From positions 254,690 to 318,689 of the forward strand of contig RQTK01000054.1 in NCBI GenBank assembly GCA_003991915.1: a DNA stretch of 64,000 nucleotides, written 5' to 3'. A model generated the notes under the pieces. That model had not been told where the DNA came from. It worked only from the letters and a program-made list of their open reading frames with translations, and made no database searches. The stretch's first letter is position 1, and every line of letters starts with the position of its first letter. Below are positions 14,301 through 24,870 of the stretch, one piece after another. A program made the position numbers and the translations under genes. Source of the DNA: Elysia chlorotica. Lineage: Eukaryota; Mollusca; Gastropoda; Plakobranchidae.

Positions 14301-14461
14301 CTTGAAGAAATCAATTCTGACTTGATAAAGTTTCTTGAAAGCATGCAAAACACTAAACATGAGCACGCTATAACTCATGTCTTGGGAGACTTACTTCTTT
14401 AATTTACTGTTTGAAAAAAAACTGATAAACTGCAGACAGTAAAAACTCCTTGAAGATAATA

Positions 14462-14519
<58 letters not shown>

Positions 14520-17500
14520 TAATAATAATAGTTCTAATTCTAATTTTAATTGTGGGTTTGGTCATGGCCACCTTGATATAGAAGGACATGGTTAGGTCAA
14601 GTGTCTCAGTCAGCTATCTAGGTTACCTTATAAAATCAATAATAATATGGGTACGTGAATGTTACGTTTTTTATCTACCTTACATGTGTTTGTCGTTTAA
14701 GCTAGCTCAATTCCTAGTTAACTTGAAATTATTTGAAGCTGTGAAGATAAGCAGAGAGAAGGAGTTTGATGAGGGATGAGCAACTGGGATGCCAAAATCC
14801 GCCCTAATGTATTGTGAAGAAATAGTGTCTGGACATGTTTGACGTGTTACAAATCATTTAGTATAGAATGGTAGGACAAGAGATGATTGGCACCGATGAC
14901 TAAAATTGATCTCACTCTAGTCTAGTTGTTTCCCACACTGGACAAATTGCACAAATAACAAATCTAGATTCAAAGGAACTTAAAGGGAAACTCTCAAAAG
15001 TATCTTAACACAATTTAAACAACAAATGTAGAATTATGATTGCCCGCTGAACTTCTACGACTTGCACTGTATGCCAGTAATGTATCTTTGTTTTCTCACA
15101 AATGAGTCCCACTGGATGAAACAGTGTTATTAATTTGGTACCACTCAAAGGTAAAATTGAAATGCGGTCTGGGAAGAAAAGGAGGAATAGGTGGGGAAAA
15201 AATTGCAGTGAGGTCAAAATCATGGATTTCTGCGGATCTGTGGAAGATAATGATCAATGAGGACAATAAACTCTCAAGCAAAAACTGTACTTACGCAACG
15301 CAGTGGCCTTGAAAGCCAAGCGGCAAGCTATGTCCCTGAGTTTTGGATCCCCCATGTTCTCTAGATAGTAGAGATTGCGTGATTTCTTTCTCCTCCTGGG
15401 TCTGTCATAGGAACTATCGTCGCTGTTGTAGTTCTGATTGCTGTCAGCTCTGTCCACCTGAGCAGAACTGCTGTTGTTAACATTTCCTTGATCAGGTCCT
15501 CTTTCAGCTCCCAAGTTTGACTCTGGCTTTGAAACTTCTACAACATTCTCTGCAGACTTGGTTATTTCTTGGTTGTCGAGTGGAAGATATTGGGACATTA
15601 ATTTTGTTAAATTATCGTCAGCTTTACTCGAAGGCACAATGTGTTGCATCTTGGGGGGTTTTATAGGTTGGCTGTCTTCTTTAGAATTTACAGGCTTGTT
15701 TTCAGTACTTTGTTTGGCCGTTTTCTCTTTCGCATTAAAGCCATCTGTTTTCAAAAACTTGATGACTTCACTGAGGTAGCTTGTATTGTGTATATCCTTA
15801 CTATATTCATTTTGATTTTGAGGCACTTTTGTATCATCAGAGCCTTGCCTTTTGCTCGGCTCAGGGTCTTGAGAATCTGAAGACGAGTCCAGACAGGATG
15901 CTGTTACAGCAAAGATTTCATTGCTCTTTTGTGTTGATGCTGAATTGGTTGGGGCAATGGCTTCAGGAATAATTTCATTGTGACCTTTTCCACTGCTATT
16001 TTTGTTGTATATCCCTTTCTTAGAGATGCTTCTGGTATCTTGAGAAACTCTGAGATCAGTGGTCTGGCCTGTAGCAGATCCGGTCTTATCTGTTTGAAGA
16101 TGCATCATTCCTGGCGTGAGGGCACTTGGACGAGTCACAGTTTCACAAACCTTCACAGAACTGTTTGAGCTAGTCACAGTTGCTGTGTGGGTGACTGTGG
16201 AGGCCATGGTAGCCATACAAGACTGGGGGGCGGTGACTGTGGGTGCAGGAACTGTATGAGGTCTAGGTGAATTTGCAATGGTTGCTGTTGAGATTTGTGG
16301 TGCAGAACTAGGTTTGAGAGGCAATGCCCTCATTCCTGAATTATTCACGTTCTGCAAAATACCCGACTTGAAACTCTCATATTCTATGTAGTGATCTGGG
16401 GAAGGTAATCTGATTGCTCAGCATGAACACTGGACTGAGTGGTTGGCAACTGCGCAGGGACAGACAAATTTGCTTTCACAGCCGAAACAGCTGAGGTGCT
16501 TACTTCTATTGACTGTATTCCTGAATCCTCTATGCTTTTTCTCATTTCATTCATCCCTACTATATTCTGAGCATTGCTTGATGCATATTGTCCTTTTGTG
16601 TGATTATCTGTAGCTGATTTGGAGGCACCACTCTTAGCAGCTTGAGATGGCCTTGAATCCGAGATCCACTCTGCCTTAGTCATAGGACCTAGAGGAGATG
16701 GTTCTATAACAATTTCAGAAGCTTCAGTTGAATTTAAAATATCACCATTATTTCTTTCCGAACCAAGTGGGTGAACAACTTGATTTTTCTTGTATTGTTC
16801 AAGTTCTTCTTGCCACTTCTGGTGCTTTTGCTTCCACAGAGGCCCAGATTTAGTTTGTTTAGCCTTTTCTGAATGACTAGAATTGCCAGGTTGTGAACGC
16901 TTATTGAGGTGAGCAGCCTCCCTCTGAAGTTTAAGCTTTTCAGCAAGACCTTTGGCCACAGTGGCAGCCAGACCTGTAGAGTCAGGTGGAATCACAGGGG
17001 CCTCTGTCGTCACGTCTCTCTCAGGGATCATCTGGGGAGAATCTTCAGGAGGTGCAACCAAGGCCCTTGGTGACGCAGATGCTAATGGTCCTTCCGTTTC
17101 AACAGCAGTGCTGTACTGGTCCTCACATTCTGCTTCTACCAGCCTTTCTGGGTCCGGTGTAGAGGAAACAAGTCGTTTGTTGAATGGTGCACTCACTGGG
17201 AAATCATCACACTCCTGTCCATGTATGCTGTCTGTTAAAAAAAGAATTTCATAAGTTGGTACCTGCTGTATAGATAATCGTTTGTATTGTAATACGTGTG
17301 TTCATTCAAGTTGATGTAGAGGAAAGCATGGGCACGGGTATAATTTTTGTCTTATATTGCAAATTCACAAAAACAAAACAAAATATATTTTCATCTCTGC
17401 TAGAACTTGACTTTTGCAATTCGACAATTTTCACAGAGTAATGTTTCCTACATACCATGAAGCAAGATCTTGTTTTTTCTTTACATCTCACAATATTAAA

Positions 17501-20263
17501 TTCGAGATACATTTTGACTATTGATTCAGATTTGGTTTATCATTATTAGCAGTCTAAATAAATTTAAGACTAAAAATGGGGTTTGATTTCATTATCTATT
17601 TAATAAATTTAACTTTATAAATTTATAGTCGTTTTATTACAAAACCTACACTGCTGTAGTGAATACAAATACAACTCTGAAAAGTCTTATAAACCAGTGA
17701 AATATACGGGCATGTATAAATGTATCCACTTCATACCCTCAATATCAGCTGTTGGGATGTAAAACGAAGATGCTTGAGATGATTTCGCTTTCTCCTCCTG
17801 GAGCTGCATTTGAGACACAACCTCTGTGGAAGGCTCTATCTTTTCCTGTGCTCTACTGCCAGGCTTTGTACTACTACCAGCTCTTGCACTCTCTGCTGCT
17901 GCTGTGTATACAAAAAATGTACACAGATAAAAATTAAAAGATAAAAAATATTTGAGTTTTTGATGATGGAAGTGGATGTTCAGCACAAGTATTAGGATCA
18001 CAAAGGGATAGTCTCAAAACAATCAAAGTAAATAAGAGTGGATGAGATTGTCACTACTTTCTGCCCCCACGCCATGTAAAATCTTACTGGCTGCTAAATA
18101 ATGTTATTTTTAATTTTAAGATCAAAAGTATTTAGATGGATTAGCGTTTTCTTTTTTTTAATCAACAATGAATCATATACATTTTTTCCACCATGATAAA
18201 ATATAGAATGGAAAATTCAGACATATGTTAAAGAATAAAGAGCACCAAGAACAACAAACCTAACCTACCCGATTTAGATCTAGAGTTCCTTTTAGAGCGT
18301 GATTGACTTTTCGATGGTCTAATTTTAAAAATTGAGATCATTTATCAAAAATAATTCTAAATGCAGAAGTTAAATTTGGGGGGGGGGAGGGAGTTGTTTT
18401 TTGTTTTTTTGTTGTTTTTTTTTGGGGGGGGGGTTCTTTTTTAAGAATCAGAAAAAGCAATATATGGCAATAAGGAACCAGATAACCCAAAAAAAAAAAG
18501 TCCATAGCTGTCTTAAATTTAATTTTTGAATTGGTGCTAAGAGGAAAACTTTGCAAAGAGAAACATTTCATAGTATTAAATTAAACAAAAAATTATAAGA
18601 AGAATAAAACAACAAGGAAACATTCAATACGAGTTTAAGTCACAGTTACCCTAGAATCGGAAAAATAAAAATAACACATTCATTTAAAAAAAAAAAGATT
18701 TGACTTTATTTTGCAGAACAATAGGTTCTATTTTCACCTTAAAACAATAGGGGTTTTTTTGTAGCCACAGGTAAGTTTAACATCAGAAACGCCTGAATTA
18801 CCTGCTTGCTGGTCTCCCTCTGCTTTTGAGCCCGCTGGGTACAAGGAAAACCCAGGCTTGGATTTAACAGGTTTTTTCTTTATGCCATTAGACAACACTA
18901 CAGGCGCAGGTTTTCTTTGCTGCCTAAATAGACATATAAGAATTTATTAATTTTTAAGAAAAAATTCAGCCCACACAAAATATATGGAAAGTAGGAGGAT
19001 ACATGCTGCAAGCTGTGTTTGCCTTTCTATTTCTAAGTCTAACAATAAAGAACAAGACCATTTCTATAAAGAAAGAAACTTGGCAAGAGCTTTTGCAAAC
19101 CCTTTCAGTCCTGTACTTTCTCTAAAAGCGAATAAAACTTAAATAACAAACAAAAGATTTGAATTTTTTTCTTCCCTTTCCAGCATCATAGAAAATTCTA
19201 TCTAGATAAGAAAAGGAGCGCCTCATAAATGAAGGCATTATACCAGAAAACAAGATAAACAAAAATACACTATAGACAACCATTTCAAAAGTTTCAAGTG
19301 TCTCTCAGATCATGTCACAAACCTTTTAGGGGCTTTCGAGGTTTCTGTGGGTTTTCCTTGTTTGGCAGCTGGTGTCTGAATGAGATAGACAAAAAAAATA
19401 TTAGAATGAATAAAGATGACACTGGCTTTATACAAAAGTTAAGCAAAGCAGTATACAATAAATCTCTGTATGAATTGAACACAATACAGGCCTTTGTATT
19501 TAAGTTAGGTGCACTGAGGATAGTCTCAGAGGATTATTTGTTGCAGAATGATTGATGAAACAAAATTTCATAAATTTTATTTTCTGCTAATAAACTCCTT
19601 TCTATAATTTTGGGTTTCTTTCCTGAATGAACCACTGCCATTACATTTACAAGAAGAAACCATAAGTTCCATGCCAAAGAGACTATAAAGTCTCATAGAG
19701 ATAGTGCTCATTGGCAAGTTAACGATATTATTGCTTTAAAATTTTCTTAATATGTTGAAATCCAAGTTGTAACATGCTCAAGTTTTTGTTTCAAATAATA
19801 TGTGTACAAGATTTGAAAAACAGTGAGCGATGTTTTTATGTATATTATAGGTATGATATGTTCAAAATAATTTTAAGAGAAATCTCCGAGAAAAAATATT
19901 AAAAACAATCAGAAAATAATTTTCATCAAATTAATGATGATTGTTGTTAATTGGATTTCACACTATGTTGTTTTATATCATATTATTTATAAAGTTGTAT
20001 TAGATTAATAAATGCACATTACCAAATTGGATGGAATTTTTTTTTAATGATCAAATTTTAAGTGCTATCATTTATTCTTTCTTACTTTTGTACCTGGCTT
20101 GTAATAAATTTGTCTTTTTTCAAGAACTAAATATAAAGTTGCAAATTTAAAATTCATAACTCACTTTGACATAAGTAGGTTGTTGGGTGTTCTTTTTTTT
20201 TTGTTAATTTTAATCACATAAGCATACCTTGCTCCCTGAGACAGATGTTTTTCTCCCCATCAT
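6812..20263 (-). CDS. CCDC14: CCDC14-like coiled-coil protein (spliced gene)
   Basis: Minus-strand gene reconstructed from eleven exons with GT-AG borders: 20263-20228 (proposed start), 19375-19323, 18923-18802, 17901-17737, 17231-15295, 13865-13774, 13294-13158, 12157-11880, 10659-10537, 9678-9323 and 8343-6812 (stop TGA at 6814-6812). Phases agree at all joins except 15295/13865, where one short exon is probably missing, and inside the 17231-15295 exon, which shows a one-base frameshift. The sum is about 1,600 residues, longer than vertebrate CCDC14 (~950). The assignment rests on a collinear series: an ARG-LEU-rich helix (RRLHNVNRQLDAKER), a helix with VKDQEIYRLKD, the short block VMSWMNQRLHNLS, and the C-terminus TGIASLDMKIANLQKKI, each resembling human CCDC14 in that order. 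In vertebrates CCDC14 is a centriolar-satellite protein. The rest is Ser/Thr/Gln-rich and probably disordered. Family assignment is moderately confident; exon boundaries were read by eye. Confidence 0.65.
9003..9258 (+). mobile_element. tRNA-derived SINE, family with conserved body
   Basis: Degenerate tRNA-like head (CTGGCTAAAGTAGTAGAGCA) followed by the body motifs shared by many copies here: CCCCTACTGGTTGAGTCGGT, GTCAGTATAATGTGACC, TGTGTGGCAGCACATAAAAT and CAATATAGCCTATATAGTGC. It sits in the intron between the last two CCDC14-like exons, antisense to that gene. Confidence 0.75.
9323..9678 (-). CDS. CCDC14: CCDC14-like exon
   Basis: 118 codons, phase 2 in and phase 1 out (AGG joined across the upstream intron; donor GTACGT after 9323). 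Gln/Pro/Ser/Arg-rich sequence ends in a block TPEKVMSWMNQRLHNLSQRQ, whose spacing and position resemble the MSYLNKLE block just upstream of the disordered tail in CCDC14. Confidence 0.8.
10537..10659 (-). CDS. CCDC14: CCDC14-like exon
   Basis: 123 bases, phase 2 in and out. Acceptor TGCCTACCAG, donor GTGAGT. It encodes a helix with LKLGVDHVLQMFENG and then SLYRMAHPE. It directly continues the coiled-coil exon at 12157-11880 in the mature message. Confidence 0.75.
10735..10965 (+). mobile_element. LINE 3'-end fragment (RT C-terminal tail)
   Basis: Allowing frameshifts, the plus strand encodes KRKWGWIDQTL, then IIRQALEWNP, then GKSK and a TWWRALMPRYK tail. The pattern RWxWIGHTLRR...QALxWNPxGKRxxGRPxxTWRR is typical of the end of LINE reverse-transcriptase proteins. 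Stops and frame changes show it is dead. It lies inside a CCDC14-like intron, opposite to the host gene. Confidence 0.65.
11880..12157 (-). CDS. CCDC14: CCDC14-like coiled-coil exon
   Basis: 278 bases, phase 0 in, phase 2 out (donor GTAAGT). The encoded ~92 residues form a continuous heptad-type coiled coil rich in Glu, Lys, Leu and Gln, ending QEIYRLKDMVE, which matches the position of the DAEVTRLREL helix in CCDC14. The (GAA)n array just upstream on this strand is intronic: the acceptor is TATAAAACAG before GATCACGAG. Confidence 0.85.
12180..12365. repeat. (GAA)n/(AAT)n microsatellite
   Basis: About 120 bases of GAA/AGA repeat flanked by AAT/ATG trinucleotide repeats, in the intron just upstream of a CCDC14-like exon. 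On the minus strand it is a T/C-rich tract only ~25 bases from the acceptor, so repeat length could influence splicing (inference). Confidence 0.95.
12703..12905 (-). mobile_element. tRNA-derived SINE, shared family
   Basis: Reverse-orientation copy of the SINE body seen at 9003-9258. The plus strand reads CACTGTATAGGCTATAT, TTATGTGCTGCCACACA, CACATTATACTGACACCGAC and AGGGCTCGAACCC, i.e. the 3' body, middle and B box in reverse order. Intronic, same orientation as the CCDC14-like gene. Confidence 0.75.
13158..13294 (-). CDS. CCDC14: CCDC14-like coiled-coil exon
   Basis: 137 bases, phase 1 in and phase 0 out. Acceptor TTTGTCCAG, donor GTATGG. It encodes ILHMERKMMHLRQEKDRL followed by a Leu/Glu-rich helix with a TTLLEEKARWLVTQQDLV stretch, a clear coiled coil. 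It is GC-richer than its surroundings, as expected for an exon in an AT-rich genome. The other minus-strand frame here, which starts with Met at 13320, is a shadow. Confidence 0.85.
13570..13740. repeat. GATAA-rich retroelement 3'-end-like repeat
   Basis: Starts with GATAAGATAAGATAAGCCTT, then TTATTATCCCATAGGAAAT, a motif I associate with dispersed retroelement 3' ends in animals, and ends in an AAT-type microsatellite. The assignment is weak. Confidence 0.35.
13774..13865 (-). CDS. CCDC14: CCDC14-like exon
   Basis: 92 bases read with one leading base and phase 1 out (donor GTGAGT after AATGAAA). It encodes RLHNVNRQLDAKERQEK and SVYSISNNE. The first part resembles the RRQLRILNQQLREQQ helix of CCDC14. 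Phase does not match the preceding recognised exon (ending 15295), so a short exon of length 1 modulo 3 is probably missing between them. Confidence 0.75.
14457..14530. repeat. (AAT)n microsatellite
   Basis: About 70 bases of nearly pure AAT repeat in a CCDC14-like intron. Just upstream, the 30-base segment AAACTGCAGACAGTAAAAAC and following bases occurs twice (14279 and 14427), a small local duplication. Confidence 0.9.
15295..17231 (-). CDS. CCDC14: CCDC14-like large exon with apparent frameshift
   Basis: About 1.94 kb of nearly continuous minus-strand coding sequence. Acceptor TTTTTTTAACAG before 17231; phase 1 fits the exon ending 17737. Donor GTAAGT after 15295. The first frame runs to a TAG near 16385; the second frame is open from about 16410 to the exon end. 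Both have the same Ser/Thr/Gln/Pro-rich composition, so this looks like one exon carrying a one-base indel, most simply a missing C in the CCCC run at about 16397-16402. The end encodes MGDPKLRDIACRLAFKATAL, resembling the helix that opens the CCDC14 coiled coil. A short intron ending at that CCCCAG was considered but no donor of the right phase and length was found. Confidence 0.75.
17737..17901 (-). CDS. CCDC14: CCDC14-like exon
   Basis: 165 bases, phase 1 in and out, acceptor TATACACAG and donor GTATGA. Encodes Ala/Ser-rich sequence then a short helix VVSQMQLQEEKAKSS and SFYIPTADIE. No known domain. It joins in frame to the large exon (IE-D-SIHGQECDDFP across the junction). Confidence 0.7.
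18360..18440. repeat. G-run / T-run low-complexity patch
   Basis: Runs of 9-10 G separated by T-rich sequence, intronic. On the G-rich strand the multiple G runs could form a quadruplex (inference). Confidence 0.7.
18802..18923 (-). CDS. CCDC14: CCDC14-like exon
   Basis: 122 bases, phase 2 in and phase 1 out. Basic, Pro/Lys-rich segment (RKPAPVVLSNGIKKKPVKSK) followed by GFSLYPAGSKAEGDQQA. Phase matches the neighbouring exons on both sides. Confidence 0.65.
19323..19375 (-). CDS. CCDC14: CCDC14-like exon
   Basis: 53 bases between acceptor TCTCATTCAG and donor GTTTGT; encodes TPAAKQGKPTETSKAPK, in phase with exons on either side. Short and compositionally biased, so identification rests on splice sites and phase. 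Confidence 0.55.
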
Positions 20264-20280
20264 CTTGACTTCCTTTCTTA
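20228..20280 (-). CDS. CCDC14: CCDC14-like, proposed first coding exon
   Basis: Acceptor TTAATTCCAG before 20280 and donor GTATGC after 20228. The first ATG pair at 20263/20260 gives MMGRKTSVSGSK, in phase with the next exon. The frame is also open upstream of the ATG to the acceptor (LRKEVK), so a further 5' coding exon cannot be excluded. No promoter was identified between here and 27 kb. Confidence 0.5.
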
Positions 20281-20299
20281 ACCTGGAATTAATATAAGA

Positions 20300-22770
20300 G
20301 TGGGGGAAGGAGGGGGTTGTCAATTGAATTTGTTGCCACATGGAAAGAAAAAAATATTTTCGCCATGCCTATTCAGAAAACAATATCAAGATACAAAGCT
20401 GGTGCCTTCTTTTGCAAACTTCAAATTAACATTCAGTCCCACATATATGTTTCCTAAGAAATGGGCCAAAAGAGAGGGATTATATTTACATCCCATGGGT
20501 TTCCAGAAACATCTCCCATCATTTTGGGACACCTGCTGATTAAAAACAGAACAAACCCAAAGTATTGAAAAGACAATGTATGCACTATCTCCCACAACGT
20601 CAGCAAACCACAATTTTTCAACTTAAAACTGGATACCGCAAACTAAATGCATACATGTACAATTAAAGATCAGCAGCAATCATTTCTGTAGAAGCAGTCA
20701 TCCTTCAAACTCCAGAACATTTTCTTATGACTTATCACTCTTAATCTCAGCTCAGGCAAACAATATATATGGCCTTCAGATACACTTGAGTAATTTAAAC
20801 TATGGGGTACACTGGAAACTTTGCAACAGACTGTCTCTTTCATCAAGGAGGCTAAATTGAATATTTAAAAAATTAGTGCAAATACAAAATAGATTCAGAA
20901 GAAGAAGAAGTTCAATATACAATGTGGTCAGCGCCTGTTTCACATCAGCGTGTGCATGTCTGTCTCAGGCGGCTTTTGAGAATGAGTCAAAGTACAGCTA
21001 TCAACACCATCTTTCCCTACATCAATGGTCTTTATCGACGGCACTAATCACCGCAAGTTACCAACAATCTCTACTAGGGGAAGGGTAAGGGGCTATGCTC
21101 TTCTTACTGAGCCCTTTCCTTACCTAGAAATTCAGGCTATCATGAGTAATATAATCATCAAAAAGGGACTGGGAGGCCGAGAATACGCCAACCTATTAAA
21201 GGTCCACTGGCAGACAGTCTACAGAGCAACCTGCTGTGCTCAGTCCAGAGGTACTAAGCCAGAGACAAGCAGAGTCTGTAGTTTTGTCATGGGAGTGTAT
21301 ACGCACTATTTAAACAGTATTATGTAATATCACCTGGTACACAATTTAGGAAATACAGACTATTATTTATCGCGATCCATTATATATACTAGTGTTTTTG
21401 TCCAAATTTTGCTTAACGCATTATGTGTTTAATTACTGCTAAAATTATTAGGCATATTTGGTGATGTAGTCCAAGAAAACTTTCTTCAAGTTAAATGTTT
21501 TCTAGGTCTTGCGATATACACTATATTACCAAAGTAACCAATGGATAGAAATACAATGTGCAGGCAGGTGACATGTCAAGCTTTATGGGGTAAGAGCTTG
21601 TAAAACCATCACAATTTTATCACGTGAATGAATAAGGAAAAATAAGGGATGAATCATTGAATGAAGGGTACCGAATGAAGGCCCGCTGCCAAAGCCAGTT
21701 TAGTGCCCAGAGGTGCTCAGTTTGGGGGCCAGTTTTACTGTGTCAAATACTCTACAGTCCTTTTCCCTCACAGTGAAGCCAGTTAACTGGTGTGCCAGAC
21801 TTTATCACTGTTTATGGGTTCAGTTTGTGATTTCCAGGACTAAAAGTAATGGAGCTTACTATAAGTACACCGTTGTGCTTCCGACCCGTACCTGTATCTA
21901 CCTTGGTCTAGATCTAATCTAGATCTTGGTCTGGTTATTTTTTTCTCGCCTGATCGTGCCTAACATTTGGATACTAGAAAATAATATTTAGAATCTAGGT
22001 TTAGTCCGCCTGTTTGATTACAGATTAGTCTATATCTACATGTTTATACTACATTACAACTTTGATCAAATTTAAAATTTCAACATAACACAAGTTTCGT
22101 AGGCTAGCTGAACATCAATGTGTACTGCTGACAACGGAAGTTACAACAACAAAGACTAGGTACGTCTAAACGACAAGAGAACGGTGATATAACCTTAGAT
22201 CATTGGGTAGATCCTAAACATCGATACGTTGTAGAGAACTTTATGGTTTAAGGATTTATGCTTTCTTATTTGCGTTGCCTGTGCAAGGGGACTGATAAGG
22301 AGGTGGGGAGAATCGCAGTGAATCGCAGTGTCTTTTGAGTGCTGTATACATGCATTGGTTATCAGTCCCATTAGTCATTATGTTAAATCATCATGCTGCG
22401 AGTAAGAAGCAAAATTAAACCAGAAAGAGCAGAAGAGCAGTGTGGATTATAGAGGGTACAGAAACAGCATTATTAAAAGATAGCTTATATTGTGCTCTTA
22501 TTCAACGTGTACACTGAATTTCAAGAAGGTGTAGGCTATTGACCTATTTTGATTACATTAATGCATTTGACAGAGTGGCCGCGATTAACTAACAGTATCA
22601 ACGGGAGTGGAAAATGTTATTAGCCCATCTCAAGCCATACAGCGATGTGTCAAATAAAGCTATGTGCTCTCCCCAGACTTTGTTCTCTCTCACATCTGCA
22701 CACTGAAAGAACCACCCGTAACACAAGAGGATATCCAGGAATCAAATGATGGGGCACAGAATTGACTTAA
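20300..22770. other. Intergenic or first-intron DNA, nothing recognised
   Basis: AT-rich sequence with no convincing exon on either strand. Short open frames (for example 21025-21327) show no recognisable domain. Any untranslated first exon of the minus-strand gene would lie here or further right. Confidence 0.5.
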
Positions 22771-22869
22771 TTTGACTAATTGACACATGTCTCTAAGCCC
22801 CCTTGCCGTCCAGCGACTCACATCCAGCCTCCACTGGACACCCCGTCCTCCAAACTCTCTCTCTTCTCC

Positions 22870-23270
22870 ACTTTAAGATTAAGAAGAGGGACACCACAGA
22901 GGTACTGGGTGTTGTCGGACCATCTCTTAGGCGAACGGTCCCTTGGTATAGTTACAATGTATGGTGAAGTGTATTCGTTAGCTGGAGTTTATTCTGTTGT
23001 TTTATTTTTTCGCTGCTTCTTTTGACGTGGTCGAATACACATGGCAGACACTTCGTCCTCTATGGTCGTCCGTCATACACAGGGGCTCGTGCGAGTATGT
23101 ATTACTGAGCTTATCTTGCTTAGGCACGCTCAGGACCTACCGGGGATAAAAATTTGCACCAGAGGAACTAAATTCAAACAGCTGGACAAATTCAAATACT
23201 TAGAAATATTATCTCAAGCGATACAAGTAAAAACAGTGAAATCTCACCAAAAAGTGCACAGGCACACCTG
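22870..23270. mobile_element. LINE fragments, both orientations
   Basis: Minus strand 22870-23040 is a decayed copy of the segment at 23300-23520 (shared GGGTGTTGTCGGACCATCTC). Plus strand 23130-23270 encodes ICTRGTKFKQLDKFKYLE, the 'xxKFKYLG' thumb-region pattern of LINE reverse transcriptases, and recurs at 24725-24870. Pieces from both strands lie side by side, so these are nested or rearranged insertions. Confidence 0.65.
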
Positions 23271-23379
23271 ATGGTACCATACAATGGTAACAGTATTTCA
23301 AGATTAAGAAGAGGGACAACCATAGATTTGTATAACTTATATATATAGTTATATATATATTTATATTATATAGTTATAT

Positions 23380-24566
23380 ATCTATGGGAACACCACAGAT
23401 GTACCGGGTGTTGTCGGACCATCTCTTGAGCGGACGGCCCCTTGGCATAGTTTTGGTGAAGTGTAGTCGTTAGCTGGAGTTTTATTTTATTTTTTTCGCT
23501 GCTTCTTTTGGCGTTTCGAAGACACCTGGCAGACACTTCGTCCTCTATGGTCCTCCGTCATACCCAGGGTCTCGCGTGAGTATGTGTTACTGAGCCTATC
23601 TTGCTTAGTCACACTCAGAATTGCTCTTAAAAATTTCATTTCAAACAGCCGCAGACCTTCTACATCAGATATTTTGGAAGTCCAATGATTCCGCGCCATA
23701 TATTGCAATCGGCACGATAAATGCCTGATTAAGTCGAATGTTTAGTTTCCTCGACACCTCACGAGGAGTCTAAATTTATTTCCGCATGTGGCCAATTGTC
23801 TGTGTCGCCAATATTATGCGTTTGTTCACACCTGAGACGCACCATGGCACCAGACTTCCTCAAAACTTTAATTCGTTTACTTTTCCCACTATTTTTTGGT
23901 CTTTTGTAATAGTGTCGTTCGTTTCCGGCGACATTAGAACCTACCGTACCTGTACACTTCAAGGGTTTTATTTTTACACCCCTTTTTTTTGCTTGCTTGT
24001 TCTAGCTCTGCCGTAGACAGTCATAGTTATTCGAAAACACTAGACATGTTACAGAATGGTTTACATAATGGTGTAATTTGCGCAGTTTTAAATATTTGAC
24101 CATGCTCTTGTGCTCTTTCCTGGCGGAAACATAATGAAGAGAATTAGGGACATGATGCAACCTTGTTTGACGCCAACTAACTTTTCACTTCGAACCGTGT
24201 CAGTTTTTTGTCCGCTTATCAGTAGCGCACATTTTGTATCTTGATACATAATATTTTTCTTTTAATGTTTTATTGTTATTGAATTTTTTGTGCAATTCCT
24301 GTTTTTATCACCAGTTTCCAGAGGGCTTCTCTTCCTACAGCATAGAAAGCAGCTTTAAAGTCTATAAAAATGGAAGAGCTAGTGTAATGGAACACCATGT
24401 CCGATCGCTTTTTTCTTTCATTGCCTAGCAGCGAAGATAGCGTCAGTGCCCCCCTACCAGGTCTGAAGCCGAAATAATTTTTTCTCATTCCTCCTTCATT
24501 ATTAATTATGGGCCCGAACCTCTCCACCAAGACTTTACATAACACTTTCCTGGTATTGAGAGGCAC
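23380..24566 (-). mobile_element. Decayed LINE reverse-transcriptase fragment
   Basis: Reading right to left with frameshifts, the minus strand gives VLCKVLVERFGPII, then GFRPGRGALT (fingers region), FIDFKAAFYAVGREALWKLV (RT motif A region), KLVGVKQGC (motif B region), then GLRLFEMKFLRAILSVTKQD and a C-terminal GRP-type tail near 23400-23460. That order is the normal RT order of RTE/Jockey-like LINEs. The catalytic YxDD motif was not seen, and in-frame stops are present. Confidence 0.8.
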
Positions 24567-24719
24567 AAAATAAACAGTTTAATATATACCGGTAACGCTG
24601 CACTAATTTCATAACGTAGTGAAAATTTCGTCAACTGTTGAGAATTGTCGATTAAAAAGAGAGCAGTAAGAAAGCACTGGAATCAAATTGTATAAAGATA
24701 AAAGTAATGGTCATCCGTC

Positions 24720-24870
24720 GGGAGGAGGGCCTGCCGGGGATGAACATTTGCACCAGAGGAACTAAACTCAAACAGCGTGACAAATTCAAATAATTAGAAA
24801 CATTATCTCAAGCGATAAAGGAAGAACACTGAAATATCACAGGCAAAACTAATGGTACCATAACATGGTA
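24720..24870 (+). mobile_element. LINE RT fragment (thumb region)
   Basis: Near-duplicate of 23130-23280: both contain TTGCACCAGAGGAACTAAA and TTATCTCAAGCGATA. Broken by stops and a deletion. Confidence 0.6.

Noticed and set aside
18269..18318. Possible 50-base SR-rich minus-strand exon (SKSQSRSKRNSRSKS)
   Set aside because: It has AG and GT borders, but inclusion shifts phase and leads to a stop in the next exon (17901-17737), so it is left out of the model. It may be an alternative or poison exon.
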